Shown here: one piece after another, positions 1 to 7,441 of the stretch | Layout of the letters: every line of letters starts with the position of its first letter | How positions within the stretch are numbered: position 1 is the stretch's first letter | Assembly (NCBI GenBank): GCA_025358305.1 | Contig: JANYJZ010000041.1 | Coordinates: 62,001 to 126,000, forward strand | Direction: 5' to 3' | DNA length: 64,000 nt | DNA from: Ignavibacteriota bacterium | Lineage (GTDB): Bacteria; Bacteroidota; Ignavibacteria; UBA10030; SZUA-254 | Translations under genes and position numbers: made by a program | The notes under the pieces: generated by a model | What the model was told of the DNA's origin: nothing | What the model saw: only the letters and a program-made list of their open reading frames with translations | Database searches by the model: none

Positions 1-342
1 CCACCGGGCGATCGCCTTATGAAGCGCGAACTTCGCCGCCAGGCCCCGGCGCAAGGTCACAATGACCATCGGCACGATGGCCGCGGCGAGGATCGTATGG
101 GTGGTGAGGATCGTAAAATAAAGGGTCCGGACCGGCCCCACGCCCGTGAACCGGGTCGAGCCGTGGATCGCGTGGAAGGTGAGGTACGAGACGAGGAACA
201 GGACCGAGACGGTGACCGCAGAGATCATCGAACGCTTGTGGAGCTTTCGGTCGCCTCTGGCGATCGCGAACCGGCCCAGGAGCAAGAAGACCGCACTTGC
301 GGAGTTGAGGCAGGCGTTTAGTGTCGGGAGGTACTCGGTCAC
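1..342 (-). CDS. ctaM: DUF420 membrane protein, CtaM/YozB-like oxidase assembly factor (3' end outside window)
   Basis: The coding strand runs leftward from a GTG start (340-342) and is still open at base 1, so the C-terminus is missing. The visible 114 residues contain the family core: hydrophobic helices, an LHKRSM stretch, a histidine in YLTFHAIHG, and TTHTILAA. This is the DUF420 pattern. In Firmicutes the family member CtaM is needed for a working haem-copper oxidase, so an assembly role in the membrane is likely here. The GTG overlaps the TGA of the SCO gene (GTGA), which makes it the last visible gene of the oxidase operon. Function is by family analogy; the domain call itself is fairly sure. 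Confidence 0.8.
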   Translation of the reverse strand, partial: MTEYLPTLNACLNSASAVFLLLGRFAIARGDRKLHKRSMISAVTVSVLFLVSYLTFHAIHGSTRFTGVGPVRTLYFTILTTHTILAAAIVPMVIVTLRRGLAAKFALHKAIARW

Positions 343-938
343 GCGCCGGACTTTTTGGCGAGCGCGCGGGCGTCGCGCACGAGGTGCTTCATCTCCTGTT
401 CGTCCTCGCTGTTGTAGTAGCCGCGGATGTTCGCACGTGCGTCGACCAGAACGAACTTCTGGCTGTGGATGATGGCGTCGTCCCCTTCAGTGTCGAGCCC
501 AAGGTGGTACCCCTCCCGGACGAGGGTGAAGATGGCCTTCTTGTCCCCGGTGAGAAAGATCCACTTGCCCGGCACGGCGCCGTACCCCTTAGCGTACGCC
601 GCCAAGACCTCCGGCGTGTCGGTGACGGGGTCGACGGACGTAGAGACGAACTGGATGAGCCGGTCGCCAGCGAGCTCCTGCTGGAGGGACGCCATCTTCG
701 TGCTCATCATGGGGCAGGTGCCGGCGCAGCTCGTGAAGATGAAATCTTGGATGGTCACCCTTCCCTCGAGCTCGGTCCGGGAAAAAGGCGCCCGAGTCTC
801 CGTCATGAACGAGAACTCCGGCACGCGGCTGACAATCGGCAGCGCCGGCGCGGGCGGCACATCAACGTACCACGCGGCCAGGGCCGAAGAGAGGACGACG
901 GCTGCGAGGATGAACGCTGACGGAATTCGCCGGGTCAT
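339..938 (-). CDS. SCO1/SenC-family copper chaperone for cytochrome oxidase
   Basis: This is a 199-residue protein with one N-terminal hydrophobic anchor and a thioredoxin-like fold. The copper-binding CxxxC is present in FTSCAGTCPMMS and the third ligand histidine in AIIHSQKFVLVD. SCO proteins load or reduce the CuA site of oxidase subunit II in the periplasm. The ATG at 936-938 was chosen because it gives the membrane anchor directly and lies 2 bases after the stop of the ABC permease. The open frame upstream of it is only a shadow of that permease gene. Context inside the oxidase operon agrees fully with a CuA assembly role. Confidence 0.92.
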   Translation of the reverse strand: MTRRIPSAFILAAVVLSSALAAWYVDVPPAPALPIVSRVPEFSFMTETRAPFSRTELEGRVTIQDFIFTSCAGTCPMMSTKMASLQQELAGDRLIQFVSTSVDPVTDTPEVLAAYAKGYGAVPGKWIFLTGDKKAIFTLVREGYHLGLDTEGDDAIIHSQKFVLVDARANIRGYYNSEDEQEMKHLVRDARALAKKSGA

Positions 939-940
939 CG

Positions 941-1744
941 TCAGCTCTTCGAGCGCTGATTGACGAGCATCGACGAGCCGGCGAACGTCACCAGCGCGAA
1001 AAGGGTCGTCACGCCGAGGTTCAAGGCCAAGGGACCGAGATCGGACGTGGCCGTGTGCGGGGCCATGTAGAGCCCTTGGCGCAAGGCGGCGACGCCGTAG
1101 GTGAGCGGGTTCGCCATCATCGCCGTTCCGAGCCACCCTGCGGCGCCCGACGCCGGGAAGAGGGAGCCCGACAGGAGCCACAAGGGGATGAGGAACAGGT
1201 TCATGATCGCGTGGAACCCCTGGGTGGAGTCCATCTTCCACGCGATGAGGAACCCGAGCCCCGTCAGGCCGAACGCGATGAGAAAGAGCGTGAGGATGAC
1301 GATGAGGAACGACGTGACGCTGAGCGTGATGCCGATACAGGGCGTCAGGATTAACAGGAGCGCCGCCTGTCCGAGGGCGAGTGCGGTGCCGCCGAGGATC
1401 TTGCCCATGACGATGCTCGACCGAGGGACGGGAGCGACGATGACCGACTGAAGAAACCCTTCCTTGCGGTCCTCGATAATCGACATCGTCGAGAAGATCG
1501 ACGTGAATAAAATAATAAGCACGATCGTGCCGGGGAAGAAGTACTCGAGGTAGTTCATCTCCGGCGGGGCGCTCGGATGCCGGAACGAGCCGGAGAGGCC
1601 AGAACCGATGAGAAACCAGAAGACCAAGGGGGAGCCGATGACCCCGATCATCCGGCTGCGCTGACGGATGAACCGGACGAGCTCCCGGCGGGCGAGGGAG
1701 AACGTCGCCAGGAAAAAGTACGACACACTGAAGTTGGTGTTCAT
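941..1744 (-). CDS. ABC-2 type transporter permease
   Basis: The 267-residue protein is an integral membrane subunit with about six hydrophobic segments and the ABC-2 family layout: a cytoplasmic N-terminus rich in Arg, a long first loop, EDRKEGFLQSVIVAPVPR before the third helix, and SGSLFPASGAAGW near the C-terminal helices. Its ATG overlaps the TGA of the ATPase gene (1741-1744), so the two subunits are translationally coupled. Position between haem A/O synthesis genes and SCO suggests export of something needed by the oxidase, such as haem or copper, as with NosFY next to nitrous-oxide reductase. The substrate cannot be read from sequence. Confidence 0.88.
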   Translation of the reverse strand: MNTNFSVSYFFLATFSLARRELVRFIRQRSRMIGVIGSPLVFWFLIGSGLSGSFRHPSAPPEMNYLEYFFPGTIVLIILFTSIFSTMSIIEDRKEGFLQSVIVAPVPRSSIVMGKILGGTALALGQAALLLILTPCIGITLSVTSFLIVILTLFLIAFGLTGLGFLIAWKMDSTQGFHAIMNLFLIPLWLLSGSLFPASGAAGWLGTAMMANPLTYGVAALRQGLYMAPHTATSDLGPLALNLGVTTLFALVTFAGSSMLVNQRSKS

Positions 1745-2697
1745 TCGCGTGCCTCCGCGTTCCAGAACTGGTGGCCGGTCTTCCGGATGAAGACGTCCTC
1801 GAGGGTCGGCCGGGAGAACATGACCGAACGGATCCTGCCCGGGAACGCGCCCACCAAGGCGGGGATGAATTCCGCCCCACCGGCGCGTTCGACGTGGATC
1901 TTTGCGTCGATGACGGCGGGAGCGCCTCCGAATTTCTCACGGATCTCGGCGGCGAGCTCCGCCGGGTTCTCCGCGTCGATGGTGACGATGTCCGCGCCGA
2001 TCTCGGCGGTCAAGGCCGCCGGCGTCCCCAGGGCGACGAGGTGCCCCGCCTCAAGGATCGCCAGCCGGTCCGCCCGCTCGGCCTCGGCCAATATGTGCGT
2101 CGTCAGGAGGATCGTCACGCCTTCGGCCGCCTGGATCTCGCGCAGGTAGGCGTCGAACTCGATCCGGGCGCCCGGGTCGAGCCCGGTGCTCGGCTCGTCC
2201 AATAAGAGCAGCTTCGGATGGTGAAGGAGCCCTTTGGCGAGTTCCACCCGGCGCTGCATGCCGCCGGAGAGCGTCTCCGCGATGTCGTTCGCGCGGTCGA
2301 GGAGCTTCACGCGAGCCAGGATCTCGTCGATCCGGCCGTGGAGCGCCGGGCCGCGCAGGTTGTAAAGGTGTCCCTGGTGGAGGAGGTTCTCCCGGACGGT
2401 GAGCTTCTTGTCGAGGCTCGAATTCTGGAAGACGATGCCGATGGTCTGCCGGATCTCCGCCGGGCGCTCCTTCAGATCGAACCCGAAGATCGTCACGGCC
2501 TTGGCCGGCGGCACCAGGAGCGTCGACAGGAGCCGGAAGAGCGTGCTCTTCCCGCTCCCATTGGGCCCCAGGAGGCAGAACATCTCGCCTTGGCCTATGG
2601 AAAAACTGACATTGTTGAGCGCGATCCGGGGAGACTCCTGTTTGCGACCAGGGGGGTACGAGAACGTGAGGGAAGAGAGCGTTACGACATCGGACAT
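1741..2697 (-). CDS. ABC transporter ATP-binding protein (CcmA/NatA-like)
   Basis: The 318-residue protein is a single nucleotide-binding domain. Walker A is GPNGSGKST near residue 44, the signature is LSGGMQRRVELAKG, Walker B is LLLLDEPSTGLDPG, and the switch His lies in LTTHILAEAERAD. The C-terminal 80 residues form the extra domain seen in drug, Na+ and Cu-type ABC-2 ATPases. It pairs with the permease just downstream by a 4-base overlap. It starts 20 bases after the stop of ctaB. Role in oxidase biogenesis is inferred only from its position inside the operon. Confidence 0.9.
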   Translation of the reverse strand: MSDVVTLSSLTFSYPPGRKQESPRIALNNVSFSIGQGEMFCLLGPNGSGKSTLFRLLSTLLVPPAKAVTIFGFDLKERPAEIRQTIGIVFQNSSLDKKLTVRENLLHQGHLYNLRGPALHGRIDEILARVKLLDRANDIAETLSGGMQRRVELAKGLLHHPKLLLLDEPSTGLDPGARIEFDAYLREIQAAEGVTILLTTHILAEAERADRLAILEAGHLVALGTPAALTAEIGADIVTIDAENPAELAAEIREKFGGAPAVIDAKIHVERAGGAEFIPALVGAFPGRIRSVMFSRPTLEDVFIRKTGHQFWNAEARE

Positions 2698-2716
2698 GGG
2701 ATATTCTGTATAGTAC

Positions 2717-3634
2717 TCATATTTTATCGAACGACATGAGGAGCATGAGGGCAGGAAGATAGAGCAGCGAGGCGAAAAAAAGATGGCGCGACGAGGCGTT
2801 CACCCGCATGGCGGCGTCGGCGGTCGTCTCTCTGGTGTGGCGCATCAAGAGCACGCTAAAGGCGAGGAACCCACCGCCGAGAATGAGCGCGCCGAAGGTG
2901 GACGCCGCGCCGGTGAGGCCGACGAACGAGGGGGCGAGGCTCGCCGGGATCAACGCGAGGCAGTAGAAGAGGATCTGCACGCTCGTCTTGGCGCAGTGCT
3001 CGTCGCTCACGGTGAGGATCCGGAAGCCCGCGCGCGCGTAGTCCTTGCGGTACATCCATGCGAGCGAGAAGAAATGCGGCATCTGCCAGCAGAAGAGGAT
3101 CGCGAACAGGGCCCAGGCTTCGACCGTCACCTCGTTCCGGACCGCCGTCCACCCCATCATCGGGGGGAGCGCGCCGGGAATGCCGCCGATCAATGTGGAA
3201 ATGGGCGAGATCCGCTTCATCGGCGTGTAGAGAAACAAATACGTCGCGAAGGTGAGGGCGGCGAGGAACCCGGTCAAGGGGTTGGCGAAGAGTGTCAGTT
3301 CGGCGATGCCTGCCAGGGCGATCGTCGTGCCAAAGAGGAGCGCTTCGAGCGGATGGAGCCGTCCCGAAGGAAGGGGGCGCCGTTCGGTCCGCTTCATCAT
3401 CGCGTCGTAGTCCCGTTCGATGAACTGGTTGAGGGCGCCGGCCCCTCCGCCCACCAGGAGCGTCCCTAAGGCGACGTGGAGGAACCGGGCGATGTCGAAC
3501 GCGCCCGTCGACGCGAGGTAGTAGCCGCAGAGCGTCGTCAGGACCGACAATCCGGTGAGTTCGGGCTTCATGAGTTCGATGTAGTCGAGGAGCCGGCTCC
3601 GGGTCCGAGTCCGATCGAGGATCTCCGTTTTCAT
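2717..3634 (-). CDS. ctaB: Protohaem IX farnesyltransferase (haem O synthase)
   Basis: The enzyme adds a farnesyl chain to haem B to give haem O, the first step to haem A, in the cytoplasmic membrane. The 305-residue protein has about nine hydrophobic segments. The prenyl-diphosphate site is NQFIERDYDAMMKRTERRP (the NxxxDxxxD and RTxxRP motif), and a second Asp-rich loop follows WMYRKDYARAG. The ATG at 3632-3634 is preferred over an upstream in-frame ATG because it overlaps the ctaA stop (ATGA) and places the usual short N-terminus before ELMKPELT. It follows ctaA, its pathway partner. Confidence 0.95.
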   Translation of the reverse strand: MKTEILDRTRTRSRLLDYIELMKPELTGLSVLTTLCGYYLASTGAFDIARFLHVALGTLLVGGGAGALNQFIERDYDAMMKRTERRPLPSGRLHPLEALLFGTTIALAGIAELTLFANPLTGFLAALTFATYLFLYTPMKRISPISTLIGGIPGALPPMMGWTAVRNEVTVEAWALFAILFCWQMPHFFSLAWMYRKDYARAGFRILTVSDEHCAKTSVQILFYCLALIPASLAPSFVGLTGAASTFGALILGGGFLAFSVLLMRHTRETTADAAMRVNASSRHLFFASLLYLPALMLLMSFDKI

Positions 3635-4677
3635 GCGGCCGCCGCCCCGCGTGGGGTGAACGCGACCGAAGGCGCCGAGCGCTGGAGCCCGTAGAGTCGG
3701 ACAGTGTGGAGCGTCGCCAGGACGCACAAGGCCAGGATGAGCGCGCCCGTTGCCACGTGCGCCGTCGTCAGATCGACGGCCTTCTGCGTCACGACGGTCA
3801 TGACGCCGAGAGTGATCTGGAGCGCGACGAGCGCCAGGAGGACCACGCCGATCGTCCGAAACCGAGGCGAGGCCTCCCGGAGGCCGATGAGCCGCACGGC
3901 AGTCCAGACGATGAGGCCGGACGTCGCGAGCGCCCAGTAGCGGTGCGCGAGGTGCGCGACGATCTGGCCGGCGGTGACCGGGTCGTCCGCGCTCAGGCGC
4001 AGGTCCCGGACGATGAGTTCATGGTTATAGCCACTGAGCGCGTCGGGAGAGAGCGACGGGAAGATCTGTCCGTATGCCAGCGGGACGTCGGGAACGGCGA
4101 GGCCGGCGCTCAAGTGGCGCATGAGCGCGCCCAGGATGAGCTGAAGGTAGACGGCGCCGGTCGCGATCATGCAGAGCCGCGTGACGGAAATGCTTCTGTC
4201 CCGTTCGATGAGACGCGGGAGTTCGCCGCGCCACCAGGGCGACGTGAACAGGGCGAGGGCGACGACGATGGCGAAGAACGTCTGGGCGAGCGTCGCGTGG
4301 CTCACGCTGATCGCCGTCGGCAGGAGAAAGAGCACGGTGAGCCCGCCGAGGAGCCCCTGGAGCATGACAATGCCGACGGCCGCGAACCCGAGGTTCCGGA
4401 CCCAGGGGCGCTCCTCGCGCCTCCAGAGCCAGAGGGCGAGCAACACGGTCAAGAGCCCGACGACCGAGGCGATCATCCTATGGGAATGTTCAAAAAAAAT
4501 CCCCCCAACCATCTGGTCAAGGGGATAGGCGAACATGAAATGTCCGTACGTATTCGGCCAGTCAGGGACCGAGAGGCCCGACTGCGTGCTGGTGACGAGT
4601 CCGCCGGCGATGATGAGCAGAAACGTCGCGCATGCGGTGAAGAGCGCGAACCGGTGCAGGTTGTTGTAACCCGTCAA
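3631..4677 (-). CDS. ctaA: Haem A synthase
   Basis: The enzyme oxidises the C8 methyl of haem O to a formyl group, giving haem A for the oxidase. The 348-residue protein has eight hydrophobic segments in two related halves. Likely haem-ligand histidines are in FFEHSHRMIAS and VSHATLAQ (first half) and in LAHRYWAL and TTAHVATG (second half). I set the start at the TTG at 4675-4677, which overlaps the TGA of subunit II (TTGA). The frame upstream of that has no membrane character and antisense-like Arg-rich content. The overlap style matches neighbouring junctions. The start codon is the only uncertain point. Confidence 0.93.
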   Translation of the reverse strand: MTGYNNLHRFALFTACATFLLIIAGGLVTSTQSGLSVPDWPNTYGHFMFAYPLDQMVGGIFFEHSHRMIASVVGLLTVLLALWLWRREERPWVRNLGFAAVGIVMLQGLLGGLTVLFLLPTAISVSHATLAQTFFAIVVALALFTSPWWRGELPRLIERDRSISVTRLCMIATGAVYLQLILGALMRHLSAGLAVPDVPLAYGQIFPSLSPDALSGYNHELIVRDLRLSADDPVTAGQIVAHLAHRYWALATSGLIVWTAVRLIGLREASPRFRTIGVVLLALVALQITLGVMTVVTQKAVDLTTAHVATGALILALCVLATLHTVRLYGLQRSAPSVAFTPRGAAAA

Positions 4678-6041
4678 TGGGCGCTCTCCCGCGTCGCACT
4701 CGTGGTGTCGGCGGGAGCAACGGCGCCGCTCGAGTCGGCCGGAGGCGGCGCGAACTGTGCCAGCACGGCCGCTTCCTGGTCGTTGTACCACTGTGTGAAT
4801 GCATCCTGGGTCTGGACGGTCACATAGCCGCGCATGCGGTAGTGTCCAAGGCCGCAGAGCTGCGCGCAGGCGATCTCCGTGGGGGTCGCCGGGGCGACGA
4901 CGATCTGGTCGATGCCTGCTTCGGAGAGCTTCGTGATGACATCCTCGCCCAGGGCGTCTCCCTTGGCGGCGATCTGGGTGCCGGACTTGGCGCTGACGTC
5001 CTCCATGAGGACGAAGATGTCCATGTTCGATCCGGCGCGCGCGGTGACTTCCTTGATACCTGCTGCGACGAGCTTTGTGACGTTGTCCTCGGTGAGGGCG
5101 TCGTTCTTCGCGACGATCTGCTCGCCCGATGGGGTCGTGACATCCTCCATCGAGAAATAGTTCTCCATCTTCGCCATCGACCGCGATGCGACCTCCTTGA
5201 TGCCGGCGGTAGTGAGCTTCTCGACGGTCTCGCCGGTGAGCATGTCGCCCTTCGCCACGACGGTGACGCCTGTCGTGTCGGTGTAGTCCTGCATCGCCAT
5301 CTCGCCGGAGCGCGAGGCTCCCTTGACGATCGTCATCATCGACGTCGTGGGGAGAGTCACCTTCTTGATCCTCTTGGCGGCGCTTGCCACCGAGAAGGGA
5401 CGGCGCATCTCCTCGCGGATCTGGTCGGTCGTCTTGACTGGCGTGAACCAGACCGGGATGAGCATGCCGGGAATGGCGTCCTGCTTCACCCGAAACGCGG
5501 GCAGGTTGAGGCTGTGGATGACGTCCTTCGTCGTGAGGCGAATGAGGACCGGCTTGTCGACGGGCAAGTTGAGCTGGTTGATCGTCGTGAAGTCGTCCTT
5601 CGCGTTCGGGTCGGTGCGGTCGATCCCGAGGGGGTTGTCCGCGTCGATGAGGCTGATGGACGTGCGTCCGAAGATGCCGTCCTTGCCGGGGTAGTGGACG
5701 TTCCAGGCGAATTGTTCCGCCACGATCCGGACGACGGTGGCCTCATTCTCCGCCGGGAACGCGTCGACGCGCTTCGACCAGAGCGGGATGGAAAAGAGCA
5801 CGAGGAGCGAGATCTCGACCAGGAGGACACCCGCCTCGGCGTAGGTCGAAAAATGGCTCTTCACGCCGCCGTAGTTCGCCTTCGGGTTCTTGGACTTCCG
5901 AAACCGGATGAGCGTCGTGACGTAGAATGTTCCCCAGCCGATGAAGAGGACGATCATGAGCCAATGCACGAGGACGATAAGTCCGTCGATCGCGGGCCCG
6001 TGGGCTGATCCGTCCGGCGGGAGGCCTAGAAACTGTTCCAT
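4674..6041 (-). CDS. ctaC: Cytochrome c oxidase subunit II with large insertion in the CuA domain
   Basis: Subunit II accepts electrons at CuA and passes them to subunit I. The 455-residue protein has no lipobox or cleaved signal visible, two membrane helices (about residues 18-44 and 68-90), then the CuA domain. The first CuA ligand is His176 (DVIHSLNLPAFRVKQD); the others are Cys392, Cys396, His400 and Met403 (CAQLCGLGHYRM). Between them lie 215 residues instead of about 34. The extra part (about 205-387) carries three related units with AKGD..T......LT.AGIKEV. The usual Glu of CxExC is Gln394. No cytochrome c domain follows. The ATG at 6039-6041 has AAGGAG 8 bases upstream. Confidence 0.93.
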   Translation of the reverse strand: MEQFLGLPPDGSAHGPAIDGLIVLVHWLMIVLFIGWGTFYVTTLIRFRKSKNPKANYGGVKSHFSTYAEAGVLLVEISLLVLFSIPLWSKRVDAFPAENEATVVRIVAEQFAWNVHYPGKDGIFGRTSISLIDADNPLGIDRTDPNAKDDFTTINQLNLPVDKPVLIRLTTKDVIHSLNLPAFRVKQDAIPGMLIPVWFTPVKTTDQIREEMRRPFSVASAAKRIKKVTLPTTSMMTIVKGASRSGEMAMQDYTDTTGVTVVAKGDMLTGETVEKLTTAGIKEVASRSMAKMENYFSMEDVTTPSGEQIVAKNDALTEDNVTKLVAAGIKEVTARAGSNMDIFVLMEDVSAKSGTQIAAKGDALGEDVITKLSEAGIDQIVVAPATPTEIACAQLCGLGHYRMRGYVTVQTQDAFTQWYNDQEAAVLAQFAPPPADSSGAVAPADTTSATRESAH

Positions 6042-6052
6042 GGACAAACTCC

Positions 6053-6313
6053 TTAGTTGTGTTCGGTGGACTCTGGGGGCGTGGCGGCGTTCAGGGCTGC
6101 GAAGCGCCCGAACCGTCTCCGCATCATTACGGCAACGGCGACGATCCCCGAGAGGACGAAACTGATGATGCCGACCATCGTCAAGATCGCCGCGTTCATC
6201 CCGGCGGTCATCGGTGAATCGGCCTGGCCGTAGCACGCCGGGCAGGCGTGCGCGAGGCCGGCGCAGAAAGTGAGGGTCAGGATCGCGAAGGCATTGGCAA
6301 GTGTGCGGGTCAT
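6053..6313 (-). CDS. Small exported membrane protein with CPACYG motif
   Basis: I do not recognise a named family. The 86-residue protein has an N-terminal signal-like segment ending near AHACPACYGQADS, a second membrane helix at about residues 41-65, and a basic cytoplasmic-type tail (MMRRRFGRF). The CPAC pair could bind a metal or form a disulfide, but there is no CXXCH, so it is not a c-type cytochrome. It lies in the oxidase operon, 11 bases before subunit II and overlapping the preceding 68-residue gene by 4 bases. A structural or assembly role with the oxidase is inferred from place only. Confidence 0.7.
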   Translation of the reverse strand: MTRTLANAFAILTLTFCAGLAHACPACYGQADSPMTAGMNAAILTMVGIISFVLSGIVAVAVMMRRRFGRFAALNAATPPESTEHN

Positions 6314-6516
6314 ATATAGCTCACATGTTTAAGTTTGCGCGCGATACCGACGCCGTACCGGACGAGTCCGGCGGCGGCGGCGAGGCCAGTGAGCGCGAAG
6401 ATCGCCGAGAGGGCGGAACCGTTCGCGGCGAACTCCCTCGCGGCCCATGCTGCGAACCCGAGCGAGAGGAGGATCGACGCCCCGATGAAGACGAAGTGGA
6501 AGGCTTTAAGGGACAT
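6310..6516 (-). CDS. Small two-helix membrane protein of the oxidase operon
   Basis: This is an unrecognised 68-residue protein with two hydrophobic segments (about residues 6-28 and 35-56) and a basic C-terminus (GIARKLKHVSYI). It overlaps the end of the subunit IV gene by 11 bases and the start of the CPACYG gene by 4 bases, so it is translated as part of the oxidase operon. Size and placement suggest an accessory oxidase subunit or assembly factor, but there is no residue that shows a function. Confidence 0.6.
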   Translation of the reverse strand: MSLKAFHFVFIGASILLSLGFAAWAAREFAANGSALSAIFALTGLAAAAGLVRYGVGIARKLKHVSYI

Positions 6517-6838
6517 GGCGCAAGACGATAGGATCGGAATGGGCGAAGAGCGGGAGCGACATCAACACCGCGAAGAGCACGACGGTCAGGAGGAGCGCCA
6601 TGTAGATCGCCTTCTTCTCGGAGATGAGGTGCATGAAATAGCTCGCGACCAGGGACCCCTTGACGCACGCGACGAACAGGGCGATGAGGATCGCCGGGAG
6701 CGTCGGGAGGTTGAGGTACGAGATGGCGACGGTGATGACCGTGAGGCAGAGGAGGGCGACGAACACGACGACATACCGCCGGACCTCGTTCTTCACGTCG
6801 TGCGCAGAATGTGCTGAGTGTGCTGAATGTGTTGACAT
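6506..6838 (-). CDS. ctaF: Cytochrome c oxidase subunit IV (caa3/CtaF type)
   Basis: The 110-residue protein has three hydrophobic helices and the bacterial subunit IV pattern, including KGSLVASYFMHLISEKK and a preceding SYLNLPTLPAILIALFVA. Its N-terminus is a short His-rich run (HSAHSAHSAH) encoded by a small direct repeat. The ATG at 6836-6838 was chosen because AGGAG lies 9 bases upstream; a TTG two codons earlier is possible. It follows subunit III by 12 bases. The protein stabilises the oxidase complex and has no redox centre. Confidence 0.88.
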   Translation of the reverse strand: MSTHSAHSAHSAHDVKNEVRRYVVVFVALLCLTVITVAISYLNLPTLPAILIALFVACVKGSLVASYFMHLISEKKAIYMALLLTVVLFAVLMSLPLFAHSDPIVLRHVP

Positions 6839-6850
6839 GCGCAATGGCTC

Positions 6851-7435
6851 CTATAAGAGATAGAGTACGGGGAACAGGAAGATCCAGACGAGATCGACGA
6901 AGTGCCAGTAGAGCCCCGCGACCTCGATGCGGTTCGTGAAGCGTTCGGGCTGCGTCTTCCACATCTTGCTCCCCGGGCCCCAGAAATACCCATTGACGAT
7001 CATCCCGCCGATGACGTGCAGGCCGTGGAGGCCCGTCAGGGTAAAATAGATGGCGAGGAACGTGCTCTTGTTCGGCGTCTCGCCGGTCGAGAAGTGGTGC
7101 GTGTACTCGAACCCCTTGATGATGAGGAAACAGACCCCCAAGAGGAACGTCAGGCCCATGTAGACGCGGTACTTCTTGAAGTTCTTCTCCATGAGCGACG
7201 CCCACGACATGACCATCGTGATCGACGACGTGATGAGGACCGCCGTGTTGAGCGTCGCCAGGGGGACGTCGAGCTCATGGTGCGGCCAGTGGTCCGCGCC
7301 GATCCTCAGGAGGATGTAGGATGTGAACAGCGCGCCGAAGAGCATCACCTCGGAAGCGAGGAAGAGCCAGATCCCGGCCTTTGCATTGAACAGCCCGGTG
7401 TCGGGACGCGGCGTGATGGTATAGGGAATTTCCAT
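6851..7435 (-). CDS. ctaE: Cytochrome c oxidase subunit III
   Basis: The 194-residue protein has five hydrophobic helices, as in the short bacterial form. Conserved parts are KAGIWLFLASEVMLFGALF with the buried Glu, FTLTGLHGLHVIGGM, and the C-terminal VAGLYWHFVDLVWIFLFP. Subunit III binds lipid near the proton entry of subunit I and keeps the enzyme stable. It begins 6 bases after the ctaD stop. Family assignment is firm. Confidence 0.95.
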   Translation of the reverse strand: MEIPYTITPRPDTGLFNAKAGIWLFLASEVMLFGALFTSYILLRIGADHWPHHELDVPLATLNTAVLITSSITMVMSWASLMEKNFKKYRVYMGLTFLLGVCFLIIKGFEYTHHFSTGETPNKSTFLAIYFTLTGLHGLHVIGGMIVNGYFWGPGSKMWKTQPERFTNRIEVAGLYWHFVDLVWIFLFPVLYLL

Positions 7436-7441
7436 GGACGG

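Noticed and set aside
939-1940. In-frame extension upstream of the SCO gene
   Set aside because: It overlaps the ABC permease in another frame and reads as His/Arg/Pro-rich noise; SCO starts at 938.
3706-4827. 373-codon plus-strand frame opposite ctaA
   Set aside because: Charged low-complexity shadow; ctaA on the other strand is a clear eight-helix enzyme.
6053-6313. CPACYG protein as a c-type cytochrome
   Set aside because: There is no CXXCH; Tyr stands where the haem-ligand His would be.
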